64,000 nucleotides of DNA, taken from contig NZ_JAODIW010000008.1 in assembly GCF_026586625.1 (NCBI RefSeq), positions 615,811-679,810 on the forward strand. Direction: 5' to 3'. This document shows, one piece after another, positions 32,589 through 40,822 of this stretch; within the stretch, counting starts at the first letter, position 1; each line of letters begins with the position of its first letter. Below the pieces are notes generated by a model. It was not told where the DNA came from. It did no database searches and saw nothing but the letters and a program-made list of their open reading frames with translations. The translations under genes and the position numbers were made by a program. This DNA is from Halobium salinum (GTDB lineage Archaea; Halobacteriota; Halobacteria; Halobacteriales; Haloferacaceae).

Positions 32589-33554
32589 TCAGGCCGTCTT
32601 CGAGGGAGACGTTCGGGAGAGGCGCCCGCCGGCCGGCTCGTACCCACCGGGAGTGAGCGTGTAGCGGTATCGGCCCTCCGCTCGGACGACGCCCGGGAGC
32701 CGTTCGAGCACGTCGAACAGCGGGCCGTGGAGCCACGCGTCGCCGAGGGTGTCGTCGCCCGCCGTCGCCGCGGCGGCGACCGTCAGGAGCGTCTCGCCCG
32801 GGACGCCTCGCGGGTCGGTCCGACGGTCGGTGGAGCGACTCCCGTCGGCGGCGTTCGCCCGCCGCTGTTCGCGCTGGAGCCGACCGAGCGCCGCCGCGAC
32901 GGCGAGCCGGCGGTCGTCGGTGACGCCGAGGTGGACGAGCGCCTCGGTCGCGCAGGCGTAGCTCCGGGGGGTCGTCTCGCCGCGGCCGAAGACGAGGCGT
33001 CGACCCGGCTCGTCGAGGTCGGCGACCCCCGGCCGACCCGCGAAGCGCCAGAGACCGACCCCCGCGCTCTCGACGGCGGCGTCGGGCGTCTCGACGCCCG
33101 GGAGCCCGACGAGCTGGTCGCGGACGAACCCCTCCCACCACGCCGCCGGCGTCTCGTAGCCGAGGGGGACCTCGCTGAATACGCCGTCGGCGATTTCGGG
33201 GCCGGTCGCCGTCCCCCAGTAGCGCAGGAACCCGTAGGCGGCCTCGACGGCGGCCCGCCGGTCGGCGACGAGTCCGCGGTCGTCGAGGGCGCGGACGACC
33301 GGGTCGGGAAGCGCCACCGCGTCGTCGGCGTCACCCTCGCTCGGTGCCCGGAGGAGGCGTCGGCCGTCGGCCGTGAGTTCGTACGCGGCGCCCTGACGTC
33401 GAACCAGCCCGTTGTCGGCGAGGTAGCGGAGCCGGGCGTGGACGGTCGGACCGCCGGCGTCGCTGACGGCGACGAGCGACGCCGGGGGCGCGGGACCGTC
33501 ACCGAGGACCCCGAGCAGCTGCCGGTCGGCGGCGGTGAGGGTCGGGTTGTACAT
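32589..33554 (-). CDS. Winged-helix protein of unknown role
   Basis: A 321-residue protein. The first ~70 residues form a winged helix (LTAADRQLLGVLGDGPAPPA ... TVHARLRYLADNGLVRRQGA), similar to MarR/PhiH1-type haloarchaeal regulators. The following ~250 residues are helical, with conserved-looking YGFLRYWGTATGPEIADGVF and ATEALVHLGV, and are not recognised. A C-terminal YRYTLTPGGYEPAGGRLSR suggests a second small beta element. The start at ATG 33554 is preferred over the longer frame because the winged helix begins at once. It is likely DNA-binding; the target is unknown. Confidence 0.6.
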   Translation of the reverse strand: MYNPTLTAADRQLLGVLGDGPAPPASLVAVSDAGGPTVHARLRYLADNGLVRRQGAAYELTADGRRLLRAPSEGDADDAVALPDPVVRALDDRGLVADRRAAVEAAYGFLRYWGTATGPEIADGVFSEVPLGYETPAAWWEGFVRDQLVGLPGVETPDAAVESAGVGLWRFAGRPGVADLDEPGRRLVFGRGETTPRSYACATEALVHLGVTDDRRLAVAAALGRLQREQRRANAADGSRSTDRRTDPRGVPGETLLTVAAAATAGDDTLGDAWLHGPLFDVLERLPGVVRAEGRYRYTLTPGGYEPAGGRLSRTSPSKTA

Positions 33555-33691
33555 ACCCACGGTACGTGGTCGACGCGCTTGAGCGGTCGCTATCGTCGGG
33601 TAACCGACCGGTCCGGCGGAGGGTAGAGCGAGAGGAAGGGGCGGAAAATCAGGGGTATTCGCCACGCAGCTACCACCCCCACGGCCGGGCG

Positions 33692-34477
33692 TTACGAGGA
33701 AGACGTGGGCTGCTGGTCGGCGAAGTCCGCGGAGTTGTCCGCCGGCTCGTAGCCGAGCACCTCGCGGGCGCGCTCGAGCGAGTAGTACTTGCGGTCGTTG
33801 TCGCTGATGCCGTAGACGATTTCGTAGTCGTAGTCGGCGAGCAGACAGCGCTCGAAGAGGTGGGCACAGTCGCGGTAGGAGAGCCACATCGCCTGGCCGC
33901 GCTCGTAATCCCACGGGGGGTGTCCGCGGGTGAGGTTGCCGATGCGGACACACACCACGGAGAGCTCGTACTCGTCGTGGTAGTACCGCCCGAGCGTCTC
34001 GCCGGCGGCCTTGCTCACGCCGTAGAGGTTGCTCGGTCGGGGGAGTTCCGTCCCGTCGAGGCGGTACTCGTCGTCCGTGCGGTACATCTCCGGAGTTCGC
34101 TCGTCGGTCTCGTAGGCGCCGACGGCGTGGTTCGAGGAGGCGAACGCCACCTTCTGTACGCCGGCGTCGACGGCCGCCTCGTACACGGTCTGTGTGCCGT
34201 CGATGTTGTTACGGAGCACCGAGTCCCAGGGCGCCTCCGGCCGCGGGTCGCCGGCGAGGTGAATCACCGCACCGACGCCGTCGAACGCCTCGTCGAGCTT
34301 GTCGTCGTCGGTGACGTCGGCGACGAACACGTCCGACTCGTCGACGTCGGCCGGGATTCGCTCGCTCGGCAGCGGCTCGCGGTCGAGGAGCCGCCAGTCG
34401 AACTCGCCCGCGAGGTCGCGCAGGATGGCCTGTCCGACCCGACCTCCGGCACCCGTGAGCAGCACCGGCTCGTCCAT
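33692..34477 (-). CDS. azf: Extended short-chain dehydrogenase, Azf-like glucose-6-phosphate dehydrogenase
   Basis: A 261-residue NAD-dependent extended SDR. The Rossmann motif TGAGGRVGQA (8-17) and active-site YGVSK (Tyr152, Lys156) are present, with Ser in FASSNHAVG. The sequence fits the family of the H. volcanii NAD-dependent glucose-6-phosphate dehydrogenase Azf, which feeds the oxidative pentose phosphate pathway; it also resembles uronate dehydrogenases and epimerases, so the substrate is inferred. It is cytoplasmic. The start at ATG 34477 puts the Rossmann strand at residue 4. It is divergent from the MptD-like gene. Confidence 0.75.
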   Translation of the reverse strand: MDEPVLLTGAGGRVGQAILRDLAGEFDWRLLDREPLPSERIPADVDESDVFVADVTDDDKLDEAFDGVGAVIHLAGDPRPEAPWDSVLRNNIDGTQTVYEAAVDAGVQKVAFASSNHAVGAYETDERTPEMYRTDDEYRLDGTELPRPSNLYGVSKAAGETLGRYYHDEYELSVVCVRIGNLTRGHPPWDYERGQAMWLSYRDCAHLFERCLLADYDYEIVYGISDNDRKYYSLERAREVLGYEPADNSADFADQQPTSSS

Positions 34478-34595
34478 TCACTCGGTGGTCTGCGATGTGA
34501 GGCTAAGTAAGGTGCGGTTTCCCCCGGCCGAAGCGGACGCTACTGCCGGTTGTGAGACCCACAGAGCCTTGGACGTTCCCCGTCTCGACACGGAT

Positions 34596-35027
34596 ATGGC
34601 CGACGACGGAGCGAACACGGATGCCGAAGCCGACGACGCCGAGGCTGGCGAGGCCGACGCGGACGCCTTCACCCCGACCGACCCACAGCAGGCCTGCTTC
34701 GAGGCGGGCATCAAGTTCGGCTCGCTGTACCACCAGTTCGCGGGTACGCCCGTCAGCCCGGCGAGCGCCCGGAGTCTGGAACGCGCGATGGCGGAGGCGA
34801 TAGGGAACCAGCCCCACTGCGAGTCGGTGGCCGTGGAGATTCTCGACGACCGCGTCCGCGAAGCCATCGCGACCGGCGGTGACGCCGGCTACACCGAACT
34901 CACGGGCGCCCTGATGAGGGTGGAGATGCACGTCGAGTACGGGACCACGGGGGTCGAGACGCGCATGGAGATGGAAGACGGCTACCCGCTGATGAAGCTC
35001 GTTTCGGTATCGGAAGGCGATTCTTGA
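34596..35027 (+). CDS. mptD: Archaeal dihydroneopterin aldolase (MptD family)
   Basis: A 143-residue protein. After a 30-residue acidic haloarchaeal extension, ACFEAGIKFGSLYHQFAGTP and SPASARSLERAMAEAIGNQP match the archaeal MptD family (old DUF381), which cleaves 7,8-dihydroneopterin to 6-hydroxymethyl-dihydropterin for tetrahydrofolate or methanopterin-type cofactors. The length without extension is normal. I chose the ATG at 34596 because the frame upstream reads through the divergent promoter. It is cytoplasmic and may be co-transcribed with the DUF5790 gene. Confidence 0.75.
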   Translation: MADDGANTDAEADDAEAGEADADAFTPTDPQQACFEAGIKFGSLYHQFAGTPVSPASARSLERAMAEAIGNQPHCESVAVEILDDRVREAIATGGDAGYTELTGALMRVEMHVEYGTTGVETRMEMEDGYPLMKLVSVSEGDS

Positions 35028-35070
35028 GGGAGGGCCCCCGTTCGGTCTGATTTCACTTTCACTTTCGGGC

Positions 35071-35080
35071 GCGTTTTTAA
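35071..35080 (+). promoter_or_regulatory. TATA box for the DUF5790 gene
   Basis: GCGTTTTTAA, followed by AACC, centred about 28-30 nt before the ATG at 35106. A leaderless start is expected. CTTTCACTTTC direct repeats lie just upstream and may be part of the BRE region. Confidence 0.5.
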
Positions 35081-35105
35081 AACCGCGGGAGCCCATACCC
35101 CGACC

Positions 35106-35624
35106 ATGGCGAGTCAGTCCACGTTCAACGACGACGAGGAGCTGTTCGGCGAGGCGGCGGCGGAGATGCGCGCGGACGTCGAGGAGCATCTCGACGCCGC
35201 GTGGGCGGAACTGCCCGACGGCGACGACGTGTGGGAGACCAGCGCCGACAACGTCCTCGGCGTCCTGAACGGGTTGCGCTCGGCGCTCGACGCGGGCGAC
35301 GCCGAAGAGCACCTCCGACAGGCCAAGAAGTGGTACACGATGGGCGTGCGCGCCGACGCCTTCGAGGACGCTTCGGACCTCGAAGCCGAGATCGAGGAGA
35401 TCGAGGAGGTACTCGACGGACTGGAGGAGGCTCGCGAGAGCGTCGGCGGCCTGACGAGCACGCTCCCGGCCCTGCGCGGGACCCTCGACGAGGCCGGCGG
35501 CGACCGGGAGGCGGGCAACGCAGAGGACGAACCGGAGGCCGACGCGGACGACGATGCAGACGACGCAGACGACGAATCGGAGGCTGACGCGGACGACGAC
35601 GAAGAAGAGGACGAAGAGGAGTAA
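35106..35624 (+). CDS. DUF5790 family protein with acidic tail
   Basis: A 172-residue protein conserved in haloarchaea without known function. The folded part (about 1-130) is helical, with ELFGEAAAEMRADVEEHLDA, KKWYTMGVRADAFEDASDLE and a coiled-coil-like EAEIEEIEEVLDGLEEARES. The last ~40 residues are almost purely Asp/Glu (DADDDADDADDESEADADDD), a tail that could mimic nucleic acid or reflect salt adaptation. The start is fixed by a TATA box 28 nt upstream. Confidence 0.75.
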   Translation: MASQSTFNDDEELFGEAAAEMRADVEEHLDAAWAELPDGDDVWETSADNVLGVLNGLRSALDAGDAEEHLRQAKKWYTMGVRADAFEDASDLEAEIEEIEEVLDGLEEARESVGGLTSTLPALRGTLDEAGGDREAGNAEDEPEADADDDADDADDESEADADDDEEEDEEE

Positions 35625-35668
35625 GTCGGCTCCGGCCCGCCTCCGAACCTCCCGGCCCCCGTTCGACC

Positions 35669-36424
35669 TCAGCGGTGCTCGGGCCGGGACACGTCCCGCT
35701 CCGCCACCCCATCGAGCAGCGCCACCAGCGCCTCCGTCGCGAGCGCCAGCAGTTCCTCCCCTCGGTCGGCGTCGCCCCCGGCAGGGTCGCCGACGACGCC
35801 GTTCTCCGAGAACTCCGCGGAGTCGTGAGCGAGGTTCACACCCGAGACCCAGTCGCCCCAGCGGTCGCTCCCGCCCTCGCGTGCCTCGTCGACCCGGTCC
35901 TCCCGTACCGTCTCGGGGTTCGCGTGTCGGAGGAGCGCGGTCTCCAGGGGGCCGCCGTGGCCCATGTCGCTGGCGTGCTTACCGACGGCCTCGAACCACG
36001 TGAACGACACCGCGTAGGCGTCGTCGCGGCGGGTGATGGTCCCCGCGACCTCGCGCAGCGCGGCGACGTTGCCGCCGTGGCCGTTGACGAGCACGACCCG
36101 GTCGAAGCCGTGGGAAGAGAGCGCCGCGACGGTCTCGCGGACGTAGTCGCGGAACGTGTCCTCGGTGACCCACAGCGTCCCGGTGAACTGCCGGTGTTCC
36201 TCGGCGACGCCGACCGGGATTGCGGGTGCGACGACCACGTCGTGGTCGTGCTCCTCGGAGTAGGCCGCCGCCGCCGCGTCCGCGACGGCCTCGGCGTTGA
36301 GCGTGTCCGTCCCCAACGGTGCGTGCGGGCCGTGCTGTTCGGTGGAGCCGACCGGAAGGACCGCGAGGTCGGTGTCGTCGCTCACGTCGTCGACCTCGGT
36401 CCAGGTTGCTTCGGCGAGGTGCAT
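35669..36424 (-). CDS. Creatininase family metal-dependent amidohydrolase
   Basis: A 251-residue enzyme. Metal-binding motifs of the family are present: LPVGSTEQHGPHAPLGTD (about 23-40; Glu29, His31, Asp40), VLVNGHGGNVAAL (His116) and MGHGGPLETALLRH. Members include creatininase and the archaeal ArfB formamide hydrolase of the riboflavin/F420 pathway; which reaction this one carries out is not clear. The pterin gene mptD 0.6 kb away makes an ArfB-like role in pterin or flavin synthesis attractive, but that is inference. The length is normal. Confidence 0.78.
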   Translation of the reverse strand: MHLAEATWTEVDDVSDDTDLAVLPVGSTEQHGPHAPLGTDTLNAEAVADAAAAAYSEEHDHDVVVAPAIPVGVAEEHRQFTGTLWVTEDTFRDYVRETVAALSSHGFDRVVLVNGHGGNVAALREVAGTITRRDDAYAVSFTWFEAVGKHASDMGHGGPLETALLRHANPETVREDRVDEAREGGSDRWGDWVSGVNLAHDSAEFSENGVVGDPAGGDADRGEELLALATEALVALLDGVAERDVSRPEHR

Positions 36425-36853
36425 TTTCTCGGGTTACTGGTGTGGTCGGTCGGGGCTTGTATGGAGGGGGTCGTGGTGGGATGTCACGGGTGAGGGTAGA
36501 GATGTCGGCGAGGTCACCCAGCAGAGCCTTCGCGGCCTCGGTTCGGGTGGTCGCCGGCTCCTGCTCGCGGGAGCGACACGAGGTCGAAGCGCGCCGACGG
36601 CCGTTCTGTCGTTCCCGTGAGCCGTGCGGGACCGATGGTCCCCCTGGAAACCGGTGGCGTTGCCACCGGCGACGGAGCGAACGGGAGCCAGCGGGAGCTT
36701 TGCTTCCGCGTCGGCCGTCACATCCGTACGAGGTCTTCACGAGCGAAGTGAGTGACGGCTCGGAAGGGGCGCCGCCTCGACTCCGGGAGCTTTCGAGGGC
36801 CTTCGAAACGACGCATTCGACCGTCTCACGGACGGGTTCGGTAGAACGAGCGG
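36425..36853. other. Non-coding gap upstream of the creatininase-family gene
   Basis: About 430 nt without a gene that I can support. It holds several GC-rich inverted pieces (for example CCGGTGGCGTTGCCACCGG at 36652-36670, a strong hairpin). The frames that cross it are shadows. It lies upstream of the creatininase-family gene and downstream of a methyltransferase gene on the same strand, so the hairpins could end the latter's transcript. Confidence 0.45.
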
Positions 36854-37624
36854 CTATCGCCCACGAGAGTCGAGCCGCTCGTCCCAATCGAGCCACTCGT
36901 ACTCCCAGCCGGACTTCGCGAAGTACCCCTGCTCGGCGAACTCGGCGTCCTCGCGCTCCATCCGGTTCCGCGTGACGCGGTCGGCCCGCTCGCCCTCCAC
37001 GAGCAGCGGCCCGAACAGCACCGGACCGACCTTCTCCACGACGTCGTACCCCGCGGGGTCGGTGTCGTCGACCGCGACTACCGACAGCGTCTGAGCGCCC
37101 CCGCCGGCGCCGAGGGGCATCACGAGTCGACCGTCCGGAACGAGCTGGTCGAGCAGGGGCTGTGGCGGGCGGACCGCGGCGGCCTCGACGAGCACGTTGT
37201 CGAAGGGGGCGTACTCCGGCAAGCCGGCGGCGCCGTCGCGGCAGTCGACGAGGACGGCGTCGTAGCCGGCGTCGGCGAGGTTGTCGCGAGCCTCGTAGAC
37301 GGCGCGGCGGTTGATGTCGACGGCGTGGACGTGGCGGGCGCCGACGATTTCGGCGAGGACGCCGGCGGTGTACCCCACGCCGGCGCCGACGAGGAGGGTG
37401 TCCTCGCCGGCGTCGGGTTCGAGGGCGGTGAGCAGGCGGGCGACGGTCCGCGGGGCGAGCACGCGCGTCCCGACGCGCTCGCCGGCGCGGTTCTCGTAGG
37501 GGTGTTCGGGGACGAACGGCTCGCGCGGGACGTCGCGCATTGCCACGCCGACGGCCTCGTCGACGCGGTCCAGGGCCTCCTCGAGGCCGTCGACCATGTC
37601 CTCGCGCAGGACGGCGGAATCCAT
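36854..37624 (-). CDS. Pcm-like SAM-dependent methyltransferase lacking the isoaspartate active-site motif
   Basis: A 256-residue class I methyltransferase related to protein-L-isoaspartate O-methyltransferase. The SAM site is clear: TLLVGAGVGYTAGVLAEIVG, then HVHAVDINRRAVYEARDNLA and ALGAGGGAQTLSVV-type late motif. In true Pcm a T-I-S-x-P loop precedes the SAM site; here the aligned stretch is TRVLAPRTVARLL, without the Ser, so repair of isoaspartate is doubtful. The last 60 residues (FGPLLVEGERADRVTRNRME ... WEYEWLDWDERLDS) are an unusual extension. ATG 37624 was chosen. A second, canonical Pcm lies 1 kb away. Confidence 0.72.
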   Translation of the reverse strand: MDSAVLREDMVDGLEEALDRVDEAVGVAMRDVPREPFVPEHPYENRAGERVGTRVLAPRTVARLLTALEPDAGEDTLLVGAGVGYTAGVLAEIVGARHVHAVDINRRAVYEARDNLADAGYDAVLVDCRDGAAGLPEYAPFDNVLVEAAAVRPPQPLLDQLVPDGRLVMPLGAGGGAQTLSVVAVDDTDPAGYDVVEKVGPVLFGPLLVEGERADRVTRNRMEREDAEFAEQGYFAKSGWEYEWLDWDERLDSRGR

Positions 37625-37650
37625 GCTACGTCGCGAGTCGGGGACGGAGC

Positions 37651-38589
37651 TTAATGAACGTCGTGCTTGTGCGCGACCGCGGCCACCTCCCCGGTTCCGG
37701 GGACGGCGTCGACGGTCAAGGTCTCGAAGCCGGCGGCCTCGGCCCACGCCTCCACGTCGCCGGTGGTGTGGACGCCGCCGTCACCCCGGGCGAGGGCGCG
37801 AGTGGCGACGCTGGCCACGCGTTCGGGGTCGGCCCGGTCGCGGAACACGTCGACGAACACCGCCACGCCGTCGGCGGCGAGGACGTTGTAGACGCGGGCG
37901 AGGTACGCCTCGCACTCGGCGGGCGCCATCTCGTGGAGCGTCCCGGCGGCGAAGGCGAGGTCGTAGTCCTCCCCGCCGAGGGCGGCGAGGCTCGCACAGG
38001 TGGTCTCCACGCGGTCGCCGAACGCGCCGCCGACTATCTCCCGCGTCTCGGGGTCGTCGAGCACCGTCACCGAGCGGCCGCGCTCCGCGAACTCGACGCC
38101 GTGAACCCCGGAGCCGCCACACACGTCGAGCACGCGCTCGGCTCCGGGGTGGGCGCGAACCGCGGCCGTCACTCGGGCCCGAACGAGCGCCTCGTCGGTG
38201 GCGGCGTGAGCGCCCAACTGGTTCACGCGCCAGTCCTCCGGCAGGTCGGGGCGCTCGCCGGTGCGCATCGTCTCCGGAAGCTCGACGAGGAGGTCCAGTT
38301 CGTCGAGCGCGTGGGGGAGTCGGCCGATGGAGCGCACGTCGCGCTTGGCGAGGAAGCCGAGCAGTCGGTTCGTTGGCTCGTACTCGTCGCCGACGCGGGC
38401 CAGAAAGCCGAGGTCGGCGAGGGAGTAGACGACGACGCGGGCGGCCTCGTCGGTGACGCCGGCTCGACAGGCCACGTCCTCCGGCGTGCCGGCGGCGTCG
38501 GTCAACGCCTCCAGCACGCCGGTTCGGCGGGCGGCCCAGAGCAGGAAGAGCACGTCGGGGCCGTAGCCCGTGTACTCGCGGGTTGGCAT
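37651..38589 (-). CDS. SAM-dependent methyltransferase with N-terminal winged helix
   Basis: A 312-residue protein of the O-methyltransferase type with an N-terminal dimerisation winged helix (about 12-75, GPDVLFLLWAARRTGVLEAL, VVVYSLADLGFLARVGDEY) and a C-terminal Rossmann methyltransferase domain (about 135-310) with VLDVCGGSGVHGVEFAERG, SVTVLDDPE and FAAGTLHEMAPAE. The substrate is unknown. Its gene lies between two Pcm-like genes, 26 nt upstream of the next, on the same strand, so they are likely co-transcribed. Confidence 0.72.
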   Translation of the reverse strand: MPTREYTGYGPDVLFLLWAARRTGVLEALTDAAGTPEDVACRAGVTDEAARVVVYSLADLGFLARVGDEYEPTNRLLGFLAKRDVRSIGRLPHALDELDLLVELPETMRTGERPDLPEDWRVNQLGAHAATDEALVRARVTAAVRAHPGAERVLDVCGGSGVHGVEFAERGRSVTVLDDPETREIVGGAFGDRVETTCASLAALGGEDYDLAFAAGTLHEMAPAECEAYLARVYNVLAADGVAVFVDVFRDRADPERVASVATRALARGDGGVHTTGDVEAWAEAAGFETLTVDAVPGTGEVAAVAHKHDVH

Positions 38590-38675
38590 ACCGCCCCGTT
38601 GGAGTCGACAGGGAAAACTCTCGCCCTCGCGGTCGGTGTGTGTGGTGACTCGGGCGGACCGTCGCGAGCGTCGTT

Positions 38676-39344
38676 CTAGTTCCCGTCGCGCATCGGCACG
38701 AACCGCACCGCGCCGTGTTCCTCGCGCTCGACGGAGCCGTCCGTCCGCTTGCGGAGCCTGACGAGCACCTGTCGCCCGCGGCCGACCGGGCCCACGACGA
38801 CCCCGCCGGGACGGACCTGTTCGATTACGGCCTCGGGAATCGCCTCGGGCGCGCAGGTGAGGTACGCGGCGTCGTACGGGGCGTGCTCCGGCCAGCCGCC
38901 GTGGCCGTCGCCGACGCGGACGTGGACGTCGTATCCCAGCCGGTCGAGGCGCGCTTCGGCCTCGTCGGCCAGCACGTCGTGATACTCGACGCTGTAGACG
39001 GTGCCCGGTCCGACGACCTCCGCCGTCGCCGCCGCGTGGTAGCCACAGCCGGTGCCGACTTCGAGCACGCGGTCGCCCGGCTCCAGGTCGAGGAGGTCCA
39101 GCATGATGCCGACCATGTGGGGCGCGCTGATGGTCTGGCCCTCGTCGATGGGCAGCGGCTCGTCGCGGTAGGCCCGTCCCCGGGAGCCGCCGGGGACGAA
39201 CTCGTGACGCGGGACGGCCCGCAGGGCGGCGAGCGAGGAGGCGCGCTCGACGTGACCGCGTTCGCGGAGCCGGTCGACCAACCGCTCGCGGGCGCGGGAG
39301 AACTCGTCGCGGTCCGCATCACCGTCGTCACCTCGGTCGGTCAT
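38676..39344 (-). CDS. pcm: Protein-L-isoaspartate O-methyltransferase
   Basis: A 222-residue repair enzyme that methylates L-isoaspartyl residues in damaged proteins. Family motifs are intact: EGQTISAPHMVGIMLDLL with Thr71-Ile72-Ser73, SAM motif VLEVGTGCGYHAAATAEVVG, and VRVGDGHGGWPEHAPYDAA. The C-terminus VGPVGRGRQVLVRLRKRTDG is typical. It is cytoplasmic, with a short acidic N-terminal extension. It is 23 nt downstream of the HVO_0476-type zinc-finger gene on the same strand, so the two probably form an operon. Confidence 0.9.
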   Translation of the reverse strand: MTDRGDDGDADRDEFSRARERLVDRLRERGHVERASSLAALRAVPRHEFVPGGSRGRAYRDEPLPIDEGQTISAPHMVGIMLDLLDLEPGDRVLEVGTGCGYHAAATAEVVGPGTVYSVEYHDVLADEAEARLDRLGYDVHVRVGDGHGGWPEHAPYDAAYLTCAPEAIPEAVIEQVRPGGVVVGPVGRGRQVLVRLRKRTDGSVEREEHGAVRFVPMRDGN

Positions 39345-39367
39345 GGGCTCTCAGTTCGCTCCGTACC

Positions 39368-40018
39368 CTACCAGGGCGACCACGCCTGCGAGGACTCGTC
39401 GCGGCCGTACACCCGCTTTACGTCCTTCGCGAACGCCATGTCGCCCTCGTGGTCCAGTTTCCCGTGGCGGTACTCCGGTCCCTCCTCGCGGACGACGATG
39501 GCCTGCACCTCGAACTTCTCGTCGCCGAACTCGCCGACCTCGCCGACGACGAACTCGTAGTCGCCGGGCACCTGCAGGCGCTCGCTGCGCGACCCCTCGT
39601 CCTGCCCACCCTCGGTGTGGACCGTCGCCTTCACCGTGACGTTGTCGACGGCGCGGGTCCAGACGGTTTCGACTTCGCTCGCGGCGGCCTGCTCTGCGCG
39701 CATCTCCGGACCGATTTCGACGGACGTGACCCGGACCTGCATGATGGCCTCCGGCGTGTCGACGATGAACTCGTCGCCGACGCCGACCGACTCGTCGGCT
39801 TCGGTCTCGACGCGGGCGGTGAGGGATTCCCCGTCCTGAGAGACGACGACGTCGATTTCGACGGTCTCCGGTTCTTCGAGTTCCTCCTTGTGGACGTGGC
39901 CGCAGTCCGCACAGCGGACGGTCGCGAGACCGGCCTCCTTCAGTACCTCGTGGGGGGTCGCCGTGTCCGGTGAACAGGACGGACACGCGAGCGCGACCCG
40001 CCCGGTGTGTTCGCTCAT
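39368..40018 (-). CDS. HVO_0476-family zinc-finger protein
   Basis: A 216-residue protein with an N-terminal zinc finger, CPSCSPDTATPHEVLKEAGL (Cys12, Cys15) and CADCGHVHKEE (Cys36, Cys39), followed by beta-rich domains (about 50-200) with TVEIDVVVSQDGESLTARVE and VRVTSVEIGPEMRAEQAAAS. This layout matches the haloarchaeal family named after HVO_0476, which lies next to pcm and near gap/pgk in H. volcanii too. The function is unknown; the elongation-factor-like zinc finger suggests translation or nucleic-acid contact (inference). Confidence 0.78.
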   Translation of the reverse strand: MSEHTGRVALACPSCSPDTATPHEVLKEAGLATVRCADCGHVHKEELEEPETVEIDVVVSQDGESLTARVETEADESVGVGDEFIVDTPEAIMQVRVTSVEIGPEMRAEQAAASEVETVWTRAVDNVTVKATVHTEGGQDEGSRSERLQVPGDYEFVVGEVGEFGDEKFEVQAIVVREEGPEYRHGKLDHEGDMAFAKDVKRVYGRDESSQAWSPW

Positions 40019-40291
40019 TACTGGCTCCGTTGGCTATCCGGCCGTAAAAGTCCGTGCTTGTTCGCGTGGGTGCGGGTGGGAGAGTCAGGGTGGGCGATGT
40101 TCGGCGAGGACGTGTAGGTCGATAGAACGGAACCCCACCCCGACCGCACCCTCCCCAGCCGGTTCCCTCACCCCTCGCACGACGCCGTTCGGCGACGAAA
40201 CGCCTCACGGTGCGCGCCACGCGGTCGCCTCGGTACGTCGCTTATCGGACTCGTACCGGGATTTATTGTCGACGGCGGACACCCATGAGAA

Positions 40292-40756
40292 GTGAACTCG
40301 GGGCCGCCCTCGTCTGTGGTCCGCCCCTTCGGCTACGTCGAGGACCACCCGGTCGTCCGGCGAATCGGCGACCGGGACCTCTACCTCGGGAACGCGCACG
40401 CCGCCGATCCCGAACGATGCGGCGGGGTCGACTTCGAGCACGTCCTCACCCTCACCGACACACGGTCGGGAACGACCCACCACCACCCGCTCGTGGACGG
40501 CGAGGGCACCGAGTGGCCGGCGTTCGAGGCGGCCGTCGACACCGCCCGCGACCTCCACCGGAAGGAGGGAACGCTCCTCGTCCACTGCAAGGCCGGAATC
40601 TCGCGGAGCAGTACGGTGCTGGCGACGCTGCTGGCCGCTGAGGAGGGGACGAACTTCGCCGACGCGCTCGCGGAGGTACAGCGGGCGCGACCCCACGCGA
40701 CGCCGAACCCGGCGCTCGTCGAGTTGGCGGTCTGTTACCTCGCGGCGGGCGCGTGA
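40292..40756 (+). CDS. Dual-specificity protein phosphatase
   Basis: A 154-residue cysteine phosphatase. The P-loop HCKAGISRSST holds catalytic Cys99 and Arg105; YLGNAHAADP and the helical end (ALAEVQRARPHATPNPALVE) are typical of DUSP folds. It would remove phosphate from Tyr or Ser/Thr in proteins or small substrates. The GTG start at 40292 is supported by an A/T-rich TATA box (ATTTATTG, 40261-40268) about 27 nt upstream; the ATG at 40284 is out of frame. It stands alone, divergent from the zinc-finger gene with 270 nt between. Confidence 0.8.
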   Translation: MNSGPPSSVVRPFGYVEDHPVVRRIGDRDLYLGNAHAADPERCGGVDFEHVLTLTDTRSGTTHHHPLVDGEGTEWPAFEAAVDTARDLHRKEGTLLVHCKAGISRSSTVLATLLAAEEGTNFADALAEVQRARPHATPNPALVELAVCYLAAGA

Positions 40757-40822
40757 AACGGGGTGTAGGGCACGACTACTCCCCGGCCCGCGGCAGCGTC
40801 ACTTCCTCACCGTCTCCCGGTT

